Origin: Symsagittifera roscoffensis
Taxonomy: Eukaryota; Xenacoelomorpha; Acoela; Convolutidae
Assembly: GCF_963678635.1 (NCBI RefSeq)
Contig: NC_087064.1
Location: 61,683,548-61,747,547 of the forward strand
Length of the DNA: 64,000 bases
Direction: 5' to 3'
Position numbers and translations under genes: made by a program. Below, one piece after another: positions 31,582-44,499 of this stretch (position 1 is its first letter; each line of letters starts with the position of its first letter). The notes under the pieces were generated by a model. The model ran no database searches. It worked only from the letters and a program-made list of their open reading frames with translations, and was not told the origin of the DNA.

Positions 31582-32606
31582 CTGAAACAAATTTATGTAT
31601 TACACAGAATCTGAAGCTTGATAATTTAAGAAAAACTTCTTGAATTCGCAACTGAAATGGATAGAAGAGACGACCGGCAATAATTTAGCGTGTTCTATTT
31701 TCACGTGAAATCAGTTATGCGTGTTCTAATTTCATGTGTATTTATATTTTCGAAGAAAAAACATTGTTGAAATTACTTTGATTTTTGAAGTATTAACTTT
31801 TCATTATTTCAACCGCACAATAGAAGCAAGCGTTTTAAGCAAACTATCTATAAGAACGAAATGGCCACTTATATTTCTCAAAAAATGTAAGAATGACGCC
31901 TACTTCGCATTCTGATGATTAAACACCTTCACACACTTCACTAGTCGTATTCATTGAATCGCTAATCAATAATACACTTCAGAAAACAATGCGATAGCAA
32001 ATATGATACCAAATAAAAACAAGTCCGTTCGTATCAATGCGAAGCCCTGAATGATCCAACTGCCTTTCAAGGCCTATGGAGCAGTAGTAACATGAAAAAA
32101 TTAAATGTAAAAAATGAAACTTTTTTTTTAATTTGCGATTTTTTTGTGAAAATCATCCCCCACACGCCATATAAAATACAAAGTGATAGATTTCGCCTCT
32201 AGTAACAAATCAATTATGACAAATAAGCTTCCTTCAACCAATTTGGAACGATTTCTAAGACGGATTACCTCTCCGCTTACGCGTTAATAGCGCGAAATAT
32301 ATCGCGCGTTAATTGTCCCAAATTGGCCAAAATGGCAATCTTTAAACCCCCGTATCTTTACGAAAATTAATCACAGGTGAAATATCTTTTCAAATTTGAA
32401 CTCAGGACAACAATACCTTTCGAATGATAAAAAAAAGTTTCATCAAAAATGGCTAGTTAAAAAGTCGAATTTTGTCTGAAGAAAAAAAAAACCCACCCCG
32501 ACCTCAAATATTCCGTTAGTTTCTTTACGAAAGGCGGAACAATATTATTAATCCTCTAATAGAAACTAAGTCAAACTTTTCTTGCAAGAAAACAGTATGA
32601 ACAAAC

Positions 32607-32733
32607 CATAATTTGCTATTTGATCCAGATCCCCGGAATTAATTTTGAAACCAACTGTGACTTCTCCCGTCCAGAACTCTTTAGGGGCGTCTAACAAAGC
32701 TGACACTTGCGCCTCACACACTTTATGGTTAGA
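32607..32733 (-). CDS. Modular extracellular-type protein, internal exon
   Basis: A 127-nt exon with acceptor GTTTTAG and donor TATG|GTTTGT, phase 0 in and phase 1 out. The peptide SNHKVCEAQVSALL followed by EFWTGEVTVGFKINSGDL is clearly protein-like. It joins the 32957-33126 exon in phase 0, giving ..GILTCY-SNHKVC.., and the 31450-31581 exon in phase 1. Confidence 0.6.
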
Positions 32734-32956
32734 CTAAAACATGGATATTATACTTTTGGGTTTTTTTAAGTTGCAAACTTTATGTCATCACTTAATAAGA
32801 CTTTTTTTTATAATTAGTGAGACTTTTAATTTGAATGATTGAATTCGAATTTATGTCTGTGCTTGACCACTGCTTGTTGAAAATCAACCGATAAAATGAT
32901 TAATTCAAACTTTTTCGGCGTCCACGTTCATGAGGTTATTATTACTTATTACTAAC

Positions 32957-33126
32957 ATAGCACGTGAGAATCCCATCGTCACTCAATGCATTTGTCAGAG
33001 TGAAACTGAGAGATGCAGTTAAGCCCTGCTTCGACACTGACACCAGAGTAGACAGGGGAGCACTATTGTCGGAGTATCCCAAGTAAAATGTGGCAGAGTC
33101 ATAGTCCAAAAGCAACGCCTCGGACC
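32957..33126 (-). CDS. Modular extracellular-type protein, Ig-like exon
   Basis: A 170-nt exon with acceptor TTTTCTGCAG, phase 1 in. The donor TAT|GTTAGT gives phase 0 out. A donor 4 nt downstream (A|GTAATA) would give phase 1, but then the next exon would hit a stop. The segment ASLSFTLTNALSDDGILTCY looks like the C-terminal strands of an Ig domain (L-x-x-x-D-G-x-x-x-C). No signal peptide or start codon is seen, so the gene begins further upstream. Confidence 0.6.
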
Positions 33127-34278
33127 CTGCAGAAAAACAAATGATTTGAGCAAGCAAGGGCAATGAATTACGGTGCTTGTAGCACAGACAGTTCCGAATA
33201 CACAATATTTTGAATTTTTCAACAGTTTGTTTGCAGGTGCTTACAAGCCGAATAACAAAGAATGCCGTTATCTTTCCGCAAAAGGCTAGCAGCAGAAAAC
33301 GGGGAAAAACACTATTTTTTTATCAATAGTTCAACTATCACTTTTATCAATTTTTGCAGTGGAAAGTGTGCTTTAGATTTTCAGTGTGCTTGCACAAAAA
33401 TCAATTTTTCGGATGTTTTGTTTATGTTCAATGATTAATTTTGAGTTAGAATGGAATGACTAAATGGATCAAACATAACGAAAAATAAATTAAGATAAAC
33501 TTACAAGTTGCCGGAAATGAGTATTAATATTGATACGAACCCCTTAGCGATCACATATGTGAGTATGAGAAGACGGTTCCGTTTTGAGGTTTCTCGAATC
33601 TTTAAGCGGATATAGTTAGTGCTATTTGAAATCGAAACTAAACTGCATAAGAAAATTGAACACAGATGATAATTACGATTTTGAGGCTTGGGTGAAAATC
33701 GATTCTTTAAATTTGAAAGTATTTATTGAATCGCTGAATACCATATTAATTTTATTATCAAGAAAATGGTGTTTAATGATTCAATAAACATTCAAATTAC
33801 AAGAATTTCGATTTTCACACGAGCAATGGAGTGTTAAAAGACCAAATCACTTTGTTGTTAGCTAAGACGCAACTTTCCAAGTTCAATTTTCTGATACAGT
33901 TTTATTCGAGCCTCAGAAAACCCAATTTAATTTGAGGATCATATTATCAATAAATATCTAGGCATAAAAAGCAAGAAAGGAAGGAAATTAGTTTTCGGGT
34001 TTTTTAGTTTTTTTTTCCACGCAAGCAGACACCCTAAATAATCATCAAAATGGATAGAACGTTATATCGTTTTAAAGCATGATACGAGCAACATGTCGTG
34101 ATTCGAACAACTAAAAATTTGAAAAAGAATTTACTAAAAGTTGAAAAAAATTGGGTTGAAATTTTTGTTTTTTAATTTAAATTTGAGCGAGTTACGTGGG
34201 TTAGATCAGTTAATAAGGCCGAGCAAAACATTGTCTTTCGCAAAGAAGGATCAAAACTTCACTTAACGAATCAAAAAA
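33127..34278. other. Gene-free or intronic stretch
   Basis: No exon is supported in phase with the gene. A hydrophobic open stretch at about 33505-33650 (minus) is bracketed by splice-like signals, but its phase does not fit the next exon. An imperfect inverted duplication around a 'gattcttt..ttattgaatcgctgaa' phrase is visible at about 33690-33830. Confidence 0.45.
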
Positions 34279-36203
34279 TCTGCAAGAACACTAATGAAAA
34301 GCATTTATTTATTTTTTGCTTTTCATTATATGGTATTTATTTTTTGAGGAAAACTGTCGTCGATGATGACTAAATCACAAAATTTCCAAGAACTTGTCTT
34401 TTTTGTTTATTTTAAATTTTTTACGAGCGTTGTCGGAATTTCAAGTGCCACTTGCACACGAACCGGCTACTTTTGTTCTAAGTGTGTTTTTGCTCTTATA
34501 ATACAATTTCGGAACTCCTGTAGAGTAAAAAATTATTTAAGTACCTTGATGCACTTACTTATGAAAGAACCCAAATTATCAGAAAGAACCAGACATTTTT
34601 ACAACTGATTTTAAAAAATTCAGAACTACTTTCTAGAAAAAGAAATTTTCAGTTTGAGAAAACCAGATAAAATACGTTATGGTTTGGAATGCCGTTGTTT
34701 TCTAACTCAAAATGGAACAAAACTGATCGTATCAAGGCCAGGCCCTGAATGCTCCGACTATCCATTAATGTCTACGAAACTTTTATCTTTTAGAAAATTT
34801 AAAAAGCTTGCAGCAATTGAAAATTTTGAATTTTTTTAAAATTTTTTATTAAAAAAAAAACCCTTATGCTATGCAAAATCAAAAGTGATGTTTGGCGTAT
34901 TGTACGGTTTTCATAAGACCAAATCGATTGCCTCAATTCAGGAAGGATTTCTGACACAGATTAAACTGCCGCTGACGGTTTAATAGCACAAAATTGCGCG
35001 TTTATTAACACAATTTAGGGAATAAAAACTGACTTCCATGCAAGTGGCACAAAAAATTCTGAAAAGGATTACCATAGTACTAAAACGAAATGTAGTTTTT
35101 TTTTTGCCAGGCGACGTAAAGACCGAACTAAATCATCGAAAACTACCTAGCAGTAGCTCAAAAACGGATGCCTTGAATAGAAGCTTTTCTCCACAAAAAA
35201 CGGCAACAACAACTTTAAAAACGGAAGAAAAAACATTGCCATCTGCAAGAACACTAATGAAAAGCATTTATTTATTTTTTGCTGTTCATTATATGGTATT
35301 TATTTTTTGAGGAAAACTGTCGTCGATGATGACTAAATCACAAAATTTCCAAGAATTTGTCTTTTTTGTTTATTTTAAATTTTTTACGAGCGTTGTCGGA
35401 ATTTCAAGTGCCACTTGCACAGGAACCGGCTACTTTTGTTCTAAGTGTGTTTTTGCTCTTATAATATAATTTCGGAACTCCTGTAGAGTAAAAAATTATT
35501 TAAGTACCTTGATGCGCTTACTTATGAAAGAACCCAAATTATCAGAAAGAACCAGACATTTTTACAACTGATTTTAAAAAATTCAGAACTACTTTCTAGA
35601 AAAAGAAATATTCAGTTTGAGAAAACCAGATAAAATACGTTATGGTTTGGAATGCCGTTGTTTTCTAACTCAAAATGGAACAAAACTGATCGTATCAAGG
35701 CCAGGCCCTGAATGCTCCGACTATCCATTAATGTCTACGAAACTTTTATATTTTAGAAAATTTAAAAAGCTTGCAGCAATTGAAAATTTTGAATTTTTCT
35801 AAAGACTTTTTATTTAAAAAAAAACCCTTATGCTATGCAAAATCAAAAGTGATGTTTGGCGTATTGTACGGTTTTCATAAGACCAAATCGATTGCCTCAA
35901 TTCAGGAAGGATTTCTGACACAGATTAAACTGCCGCTGACGGTTTAATAGCACAAAATTGCGCGTTTATTAACACAATTTAGGGAATAAAAACTGACTTC
36001 CATGCAAGTGGCACAAAAAATTCTGAAAAGGATTACCATAGTACTAAAACGAAATGTAGTTTTTTTTGCCAGGCGACGTAAAGACCGAACTAAATCATCG
36101 AAAACTACCTAGCAGTAGCTCAAAAACGGATGCCTTGAATAGAAGCTTTTCTCCACAAAAAACGGCAACAACAACTTTAAAAACGGAAGAAAAAACATTG
36201 CCA
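34279..36203. repeat. 963-bp tandem duplication (two copies)
   Basis: Copy 1 (34279-35241) and copy 2 (35242-36203) both start TCTGCAAGAACACTAATG and end ACATTGCCA. They differ at only scattered bases and in homopolymer lengths. Each contains a GATCGTATCAAGGCCAGGCC phrase and a CGCTGACGGTTTAATAGCAC phrase that also appear in degenerate form near 32020-32320, so the duplicated unit is itself a copy of a dispersed repeat. The identical small open frames in each copy are not credible genes. Confidence 0.95.
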
Positions 36204-39200
36204 ACAGAAGGTTCGAAATCTTTTAAAAAACAAAGACAGCGAAACAATTTATTGAAAAATTTTGAACATTTCCAAGTTTCGGATTTCGAAGAAAAAAATA
36301 TATCAGGTTAAAGCTCTTTGAATTTCACCAGAATTTTTTGAGAAAATTAACCCAATCTAGAAAAATTAGACTAATGGGTAAAATTTGTATTCCGCAGGGA
36401 AATCTAGAAAATAAAACCTATTTTAGAAAAAAAAATGCGCCGTTTTCTTTTTTGCGTCATTTTCACTTTCGTAATTGGAGAGCTCAGTTAGGCTACATTT
36501 TAGCAAATAACTTAAACTTTACTCAAAAAGTGCCTAAACACCCTAAGTGCTTACGGTTATAAACAAAATAAAAATCTTAACAAAAAACAAACCATAAAAT
36601 TAAACACTGACAGGCAACGAGACTCTGAACTTAAACCTTCAAAATAAAACAGTTCAAAACAGAGAATAAAAAACATGTTTAAAACAAAATGAGAAACAAC
36701 AAAATGTTCCAATAGTGTCGCTTAGAGCGACAGTGTTCGACTTTTGGGTTGACCTACAGGTCCTTGCGAAACAAACTAGATGATGATATTTACAATAGAA
36801 AACTTAGGAGATCGTTTCGTATCCCTTACGATACAAAACGATCACAAACTTCCAGACTATTACAAACCATTACAAGTTCACGAACAAGCTATGTATATAT
36901 TTTATGCAAAAATCTGGGAGTTCTAAAAACCAATCACAATATCTCAGTTTACTATGTTGATAAAAATTTTATTCAGTGAATAAAAACAAACAAATCTCAA
37001 TATCTGCATCAGCTGAAACCTCAAAGAAAATCAGAAAAAAAAATCAATGTTTTAAAACTCATAAGTATTTTTTTTGGTGACAACTCGTTGATCAAACGTA
37101 AAAATGGCTGTAAGTTACGGAAAACAGCCGTTTGAAAAGAATGTGAGAAACCTCTTGAAGCTTAAGAAATTTTTTCAAGAATCTCTGATAGCTTTGACCT
37201 TTAAAGAATCATTGATAGCTTTGACCACAAAAACGAAATTGTGATAAAAGAAAAATATCCCGCGAGTGGTTGAAGACAACATTTGTTTTGATATTGATCA
37301 ATCTTTCAACTAAATTTTATGTTATGAAACTGCCATTAAACAGTTTCATAACAAAAAATTTTTTTACAGTTAACAGTTTGAAAATCAAGATAAAAAAACA
37401 CGGCAAAGGGGAAAATAAATTCCAAATAAGGATAAAACTTTTTTAAATCACAGAAATACGCCTTAATTGCAATGATAGACCAAAAAATAAATTTATTAGT
37501 CATGAGCAATTTTCACAAAATATGTCCTTTAAAAATGGCGATTTGAAAATATCCAATTTTTTTTCTTAATCATTTTATGTGTGGTTGCATCACTTCTCAA
37601 TTCGACGAAAACCCAAATAAGATATATAATAGCCAAGAAAGGACCGCTTTGTTTCAATATTGTTTTAAATCTTACTTCAAACCGCCTAAATGTCTAAGCG
37701 AGTTTATACGAACCGATAATTTTTTTTCTTATAATGTCCGATTTAACTTCCCTTATATTGGCATTCAAAACAACGGAGTAATTATCCAAGAACAGGAAAA
37801 AAAACAGTTTCACAGTAATTTTGAACAGACAGCGCAAAAAAAAACATTTACTCTTATTACTGCTAAAACACTTTTTAGAGTTAAGTTTTCTTACCGACCA
37901 ATAATTATCTGAACACAAATTTTGATTAATCATCTGAACACATCTGAGTTGAGAAGATCAAATGCTAAATAAAAAATTGACAAAAAGTGATTTTTTCACA
38001 GTAAAAAACTTGCGCGGAAATTAATCTCCGTTTAATTTACTTGAAAAAAGAAGCAGTCTTCTCGACAATGAACGACTTAAAGATTTTTTTCTGAAGTCGA
38101 ATCACGACCAATAGGACTACAATATGATACACAAGGGCGAAGTTGCACTTCGCATACACAAACAAAAATATAACCGATAACGCTACTGAGAAAAACTGAA
38201 TGAGTAAAACTTTGAGCCTACAAAATTTCTTAAGTGACGCACGCCAATTATGAGTCTACATAATTGCTAAGTGACACAAGCCAGTTATGACGCATTAGCA
38301 GTACCCGTCAAATGGAAAAAAAAAGAGAAATCAACCAACTAGCATGCCTCAATTCATAGAGCGGACGCATTTTAACTAGTATACGAAAAAGTTCATTCAG
38401 AACATCCGACTCTTATTTTGTTGCGTGTTTCGATCCCTACCTCTACGCTACAGATCCAAATGACCTTGAAGCTAAAGTGATCTTTGTAATATAATAGTCT
38501 GTGCTAATATCCTTAGCAAAAAAGAGAGTTCATACAATCAGCTTTACAAGCTTTACTTTTGTAACTACCCACAACCTTCTAGGAGATTTGTAGAATTAGT
38601 CGAAATGGGGCGCATAAAAAAGCTAAGAACAGAGTGATGGTAAAAAAAACTTTGTAAAAAATAAAAAACAGCCTACAGAAAATCGGATAATTGTTAATGA
38701 ACAGAGACACCAAAAAACCGTTTTTTTTGTACAAACCGATTATAGTAGCTTAAGTCACAAAACTGTGAAACTAAAAGACTTCGATTTAATTTTTGCAATA
38801 GAACGTTATGAATCAAAGCAACACAATTTGAGAGACAGGATCCATTTATCGGAATACTGCTGGTAATTCTAAAAACTAACATAATTTTTGAAGCTGAACT
38901 TCCTTCTTTTTGACTTTTTTCCTTCTGTATAACTAGAGGGCGTGTACAAGTGAGCTGTAGATATTGAAACTCACGCAATCAAAACAAAAAAAGAATGTGA
39001 AAAAGTTTATTTCGTGAAAAAAAAACTCTGAGAAAAAAGGACAAAAAATCACCTGAATAAATAAGAATTCATTTTTTCAATAGCACTGAAAACATGCAGT
39101 CATAAAAAACTTTTAATCGGAAATGAAGTTTTGAAAGCAAAGCAGCAATGAAATGAAACCCGAACATCGATAGTTCAATCGCAAAAAAATTTTAATTAAA

Positions 39201-40379
39201 ACCTCGCAAAAATTCAAGAAATCAATATACCTGGGGATACCAAAGAATTTTTTTAATCAAAGGAAAAAGGCCAACTAAAAAGTTCAAAACATTTCCTCGA
39301 AAGAGGAACAAGGAAAGTCATAACTTACATGCTGCTTCAGCAAGTCCAATTGAAGAATATAGTAAAGTAACCCATGTAAAAAATATGCGGCGACAGTTCA
39401 GTAACATTTTACGTTTCTGGTAATCTCATAGTCAGAATCTCGCATCGCACTTCTTACATTTCAGTCTTCGGTCACTGCTGTTTTATTAATTTTCACAGAC
39501 CGTCTCAAATTAGTTAAAAACCACGATACCGCGCAAGTCAAAAACCAACTTAAAAAATATATGCACAACGTTTTACTTTTTATTGAATGTTTTTCACCAA
39601 GTTTGACGGTTTTACATGATAACACCTTGTGCGTCGGTAATTTGAATCTCAGGTAGAGCTTTTAATTAAATCTATACAAAGCAACAAAACTCGAGTGCTG
39701 CGGATTTGAGCTCATAAGCCAACGTAAAAACTTTTACACACTCACAGGCGATGTAGAATGGTCGACTCAACGAGTTTGGTATGAAAACAATCTCTAAATT
39801 ATTCCAAATATAGGTATATTTTACCGTTGAGTAACTTTCAAGCAATCCGATTTTAACTATTTAATTACAATTTTGATGTATTTCAAATCGTAAAATCAGA
39901 AGAATGGTGCAATCAACCAAACGAAAACTTGACTGAGAAAAGTGTCGAAAAATATTAAACTATAAATGAAAAACAAACAACAAACTGTGGATTCAAGAAC
40001 GCAAAACAAAGTAATTTTTCTAGTTTGTGTTGGGTCGAGGGTTGTTTTGCGAAATATCTGCCAAAAATAGGTAATTATAGCTTACATGAGTAACAGCAGC
40101 TCAAGCGTTAAATAAGCCTGAAGCGGGAATATTCAGACCACCTTTAAAGTTTTGTTGGAATATAAGATTGGAAATTCAATCATTAATAAAAAGCTTTGCA
40201 CAAAAGCGAAGCAGAGCTTCGCACCACTTGCGACACAACACAAGAAAAAAATCGGAAAAAATCGAAAATGTCAACAAAAAAAACTAGATCTATCATAATG
40301 AATTAAACTAATTTTGAAACAAAAACATTCTGATACAATAGAATGTGAAATAAGCATCGGAAGATAATTTACCAAGCGG
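36204..40379. other. Gene-free AT-rich stretch with repeat fragments
   Basis: No coding region is convincing. The longest frame, 37577-37912 (+), encodes 111 residues of mixed composition that I do not recognise. Family-E repeat sequence is at about 36280-36500. Short inverted repeats are at about 36718-36734 (GTCGCTTAGAGCGAC) and 37320-37353 (GTTATGAAACTG / CAGTTTCATAAC). A palindromic GCGAAGTTGCACTTCGC module is at about 38138, and a tRNA-like segment (+) with GTGTTTCGATCCCTA is near 38429. Another module copy (GCGAAGCAGAGCTTCGCACC) is at about 40205. Confidence 0.5.
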
Positions 40380-41180
40380 TAACAAAGCTGAAAATATCTT
40401 GGCAGAATACTTTTAAGCCGAAAAAAAAATCAACAAGACTTAAGACTTATGAAAAGTTAATAAGTCACCCTCGCCCTCAGAACTTTCAAAAAAATTTATT
40501 TGCTCGTCAAATGAAAGAATCTGAGACAACTAAGCCGATATATCATAGCCCGAAACCTATTAAACATAAAAAAAAGATAAAAAAGCCAAAAAAAATCAAA
40601 AAAGTAAGGACTAATATGAAGTTATTCAGCCCCCCTCGCCCTCAAAACACGAACACGTCACACAAACTCTTTTCGCTCATTGAAAGACGCAAAATGAGGC
40701 CAATAAGCCGATATAATACAGGCCTAAATCTATCAAGTCAAGAAAAGAAAAAACAAACAAAAAAAGCCGAAAAATAATTGCTGTCAGGAAAAACTTGACC
40801 TAAATTTCTATTAAGATCCAGAGTTGAGCATAAAAAATATAATTCTGTTGAAACAACTGAAAACTAGGTCACTAAGCCGATTAAAAATAGGTCGAACTCA
40901 TTTGAGCAAAATAATGTTTTTAAGCAAAAAGATATATATACGACGTCAATGTTAAAAAAACTACAAACTAACAGCAGAGGGTAAAGCAGAACACTAAAAG
41001 CAACATTAAAGTCTAAAAACTGAAACTCAAATGAGCGATTTAGTTGGATAGTAAAAACCGGAAACTAAGCCGGATGGTAAAAACCGGAAGCTGAAAGCGG
41101 ACGACTAAGCGGAATACTAAGCCGAAAAAAAGGAAACGGAGAGCGACGAAGTCGAAAATTCAAAAAATATCAAAAAAATT
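40380..41180 (+). repeat. Dispersed repeat family R2, copy 1
   Basis: It contains the phrases ACCAAGCGGTAACAAAGC, AAGACTTAAGACTTATG, CCTCGCCCTCA and several TAAGCCGATATAATA-type motifs. The same order recurs at about 47740-47830 and 48895-49560. It is AT-rich with no ORF beyond lysine-rich noise. Confidence 0.6.
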
Positions 41181-41294
41181 CATTCAAAATATTTGAACGG
41201 CGGTTTTAATTGAAAAACACTAAAAGGGATGCACAGTGGGAGTAACAAAATAAGCACATACTGCATGCATGTATACTGAAAGCTGTGGACAAAA

Positions 41295-41365
41295 ATGTTT
41301 ACGGGAAAGAATGTTTACCCGACTGAAATACCCTTGCTTATCGCAAGGGTAAATATGAGACAACG
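41295..41365 (+). repeat. Dispersed hairpin module (CCCTTGC/GCAAGGG)
   Basis: TTTACGGGAAA is followed by ATACCCTTGCTTATCGCAAG and GGTAA. The 7-bp stem CCCTTGC / GCAAGGG with loop TTATC recurs at about 49850 and 50140 with small changes, and in weaker form at 5640 and 6520. Confidence 0.65.
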
Positions 41366-41594
41366 CTAATATGCCACCGCACTTAGTGATCATTGTGGTG
41401 CCTGAATTTCAGTGATAAAAAACAAGTAGAAAAACTTGGACATACAGGTGAAGCTGCATTTAAAACAAAGGACAAAAAGAGCTCTAAAATGCAAAAGCAA
41501 AAAAATGGGCTTAAATCTAACCATAAAAACAACTTAAAAAACATAAAATTTGAATAGTGAGGGAAAAAGTAAGCCACGAAAACAAAAAAAACAG

Positions 41595-41690
41595 CCGAAT
41601 ACAGTATTTGAACCAGTAGCTACTAGTCAATCTACAAGCCATTACCAACTGCTCCATCTGAGCTTTCTACACCCCATGTAACGGCTGATT
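41595..41690 (-). mobile_element. tRNA-derived SINE head
   Basis: Minus-strand AAGCTCAGATGGAGCAG (box A-like) followed about 35 nt later by CTGGTTCAAATAC (box B) gives a recognisable tRNA outline. The acceptor stem does not pair well, so it is a SINE head rather than a tRNA gene. Confidence 0.6.
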
Positions 41691-41984
41691 TTAACCCAGA
41701 CAAAAACTTGCTATGAAACATGCGTTTTTCTTAGAAGACACGATTCAAGCTGACATATAAATTGTGCAAAACTCACTGCCTTCTAAGAAAAGTTTCTAGA
41801 TCTCAGAAGGATTTTCAGCTGTGACTGGCCTCTTTTACTGCTATATCGGAAAAAACTTAGCAATTATAACTAAAAACTCGCCTAAAATAGGGGGAAAAAG
41901 CAGCCAGTGCATACCGTCGCTGTGCAAGTAGTACAGAACAGTCCGAAAAAAGACAAAAGCGAAAAGTTTTTATACTTTTACAAC

Positions 41985-44100
41985 ACCAAAAATCCGTAAG
42001 TTTGTCGCTTGTCCCTAATGCAGATGATGCTTTTAATCTTTACAAGCCAAATTCATTCATGCAGTCCAATTATTGGCACCATTGAAGAGGGTGAACAGTA
42101 AAACAAACCTAACTCCTAACAGAGGATAAACAAATTAGGAAACAAAACAATTCTGCGAAAACTTGCATGAATTTCCTAAATACTTCATGTGAACAAAACT
42201 GCAGGCGATGAAGTCAGTTTTTTTCCACCTTTAATTGCATATGAGCAACCTATTTGTGTTGCGCAATTTGAAAGAGAGAAAAAAGAGTACTATAAATTTT
42301 ATTTATCCTCTTATAACAACTCAAATCTGTAAGTTTGTCGCCTGCCCCTCATGCAGATGATGCTTTCAGTCTTTACCGGCCATCAAAAGCAATCATGCAG
42401 ATCATTTATTTGCACCATTGAAAATGAAGGACTGTAAAACAAACCTATCTTCCAACAAAAACAAAACCAAATAAAAGAAAAAACCAATGTGAGAAAATAG
42501 GCTTGATTTTCCATAACTTTTCATGTGAAAAACTCTGCAGCCGATAAAGTCACAGTTTATTTCAAGCTTCAAATGCATATGAGCAACCTATTTCTATTTG
42601 TGTTGCGCAAATTGAAAGAGAGAAAAAAGAGTAAACCCAAAAATTTTATTTATACTCTTACAACACCTCAAACCCGTAAGTTTGTCGCCCGTCCCTGATG
42701 CGGATTATGCTTTTGGTGTTTACATGCCAAATTTAATCATGCAGTCAATTTATTCGGACCATTAAAAAGAGTGAATAGTGAAGCAAACTTAATTCCTAAA
42801 AAGTTTACAAAACGAATAAAATATCTCCGTGCAGCAAGAAAGTGAAGATAGAATTGGAAAAAAAATCGCTGAAAAAAAATTCTCTAGAAAAATTCAAAAC
42901 TGCGAGAGCGGCAACAGAAAGAGATATAAAAGGACATCAGCATTTTTTGTCAAAACTTCAAGTGGAATGACTGTTCGTATAATGGTCGAAATCATTAATC
43001 TTTTTTTAAAACGTGTTTTTCCTTCTGGCGAAAGCTTAAATTTACCCTTGAATAAATGATGGAGGTACAAGGATTGAATATAAATATTGATCTATCTCTT
43101 TACGCCTTGTCGGAAAAGAATTGATTGAACGCTGTAAGTATTCGCCTATGTATAACTACTTTGAAAGTTTTTCACTATTTTATAGCAAACAGCTTGAGTT
43201 CAGGACAAAACATTATCATAGACGCTCTAGTTAAAATTACAGAAAAATTAGACCTTAAAATAAAGGTCTTGCTTAGGATTCGGCCTTCGCCGTTTGAACT
43301 TGAAATCCATGATTCACCTAATACATGCGAAAAACAGCAGCCTACATCACAGTTTATTTCGACCTTTATTTGCATATGAGTAACCTATTTGTGTTGCGCA
43401 ATTTGAAAAAGAGAAAAAAAAAGATAGTAAACCCAAAAGTTTCAATTTACACTAATACAACACCTCAAATCTGTAAGTTTGTCGCCTGCCCCTCATGCAG
43501 ATGAAGCTTTCAGTCTTTACAAGCAAACTTCATTCTTGCAGATCATTTATTTGCACCATTGAAAATGAAGGACTGTAAAACAAACCTAACTCCTAACAGA
43601 AATTAAACCAAATAGGAGAAAACAATTTTGAGAAAATTGGCTTGATTTTCCAAAACTTTCCATGTGAAGCGAGAGCGGCCGTAGAAAAAGATATAAAGAG
43701 GACATCAGTATTATTTTTGTCAAAATTTCAAGTGGAATGAATGATTGGTAGCATAATGGTTGAAATCGTTGATCTTTCTTTTAAACGTGTTTTTCCTTCT
43801 GGCGAATGCTTTAATTTTTCCTTGCAAGAATGATGGAAGTTAAATGATTGAATCTAATTTTTGACCTATCTCTTTACTCCTTGTGGGGAAAGAATTGATT
43901 GAACGCTGTATGTATTCGCATATGTATAACTACTTTGCAAGTTTTTCACTATTTTATGGCAAACACTTTTAATTCAGGACAAAATATATTATCATAGACG
44001 CACTAGTTAAAATTATAGAAAAAATTACACCTGAAAATAAAGGTCTTGGTTAGAATTCGGCCTTCACCGTTTTCAGTTTAAATCCATGATTCGCCTAATG
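41985..44100. repeat. Diverged tandem repeat block (~340-bp units, ~775-bp higher unit)
   Basis: The phrase GTAAGTTTGTCGC occurs at 41996, 42329, 42676 and 43473, followed each time by CC(T/C)(A/C)ATGC(A/G)GAT and TTTACA or TTTACC. The first three are spaced 333 and 347 bp. A longer segment starting GCGAGAGCGGC (about 42902 and 43671) through CCTTCTGGCGAA is also duplicated, explaining the ~797-bp last step. Units are 80-90% alike by eye. Confidence 0.75.
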
Positions 44101-44114
44101 CATACGAAAAACAG

Positions 44115-44320
44115 AAATCTACGTCTTCGCTGATGGCACCAATGTATCTGCTTTAGGTTGTCTTGGTTGAAATATTAATACTGACTTCAAAGAAAAAACA
44201 ATCTAATGGCTGACTTCAAACAAGTTAGCCCTAAATTTAGACAAAACGGTGCAAATGAGCAGCAAATTACAACTATCTTTGGATTTTTAGCGAACAATTT
44301 TATTTGCTAAAGAAAACAAT
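44115..44320 (+). pseudogene. LINE RT fragment (motif C region)
   Basis: The translation gives FADGTNVSALG, a mutated FADDTN catalytic box, followed in the same frame by LALNLDKTVQMSS. This is the RT region just after motif C and is related to the LINE at 13391-15965. It has no flanking LINE motifs. Confidence 0.7.
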
Positions 44321-44499
44321 ATATTTTTAGCTAAAAATAAATTCGAACTGTAATTGAACTGTATATATAGGAGCTGTAAAATTTGTTCTAAGTTCAATTA
44401 ATAGGTTTCATTCGCAATATTACTTCAAGAATTGGATATTCGGGAGTGACTACCATCATGATTTTATTATAACAATCATTTTTTAGAAAAATGGAGGAA

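Noticed and set aside
33505-33650. Hydrophobic minus-strand open stretch (RLLILTYVIAKGFVSILILI) ending at a GTAAGT donor, possible signal-peptide first exon of the modular gene
   Set aside because: It ends in phase 2 while the next exon starts in phase 1, the joined frame hits a stop quickly, and no Met precedes the hydrophobic run.
37577-37912. 111-codon ORF as a host gene
   Set aside because: No recognisable motif, splice context or conservation clue; AT-rich DNA of this length gives such frames by chance.
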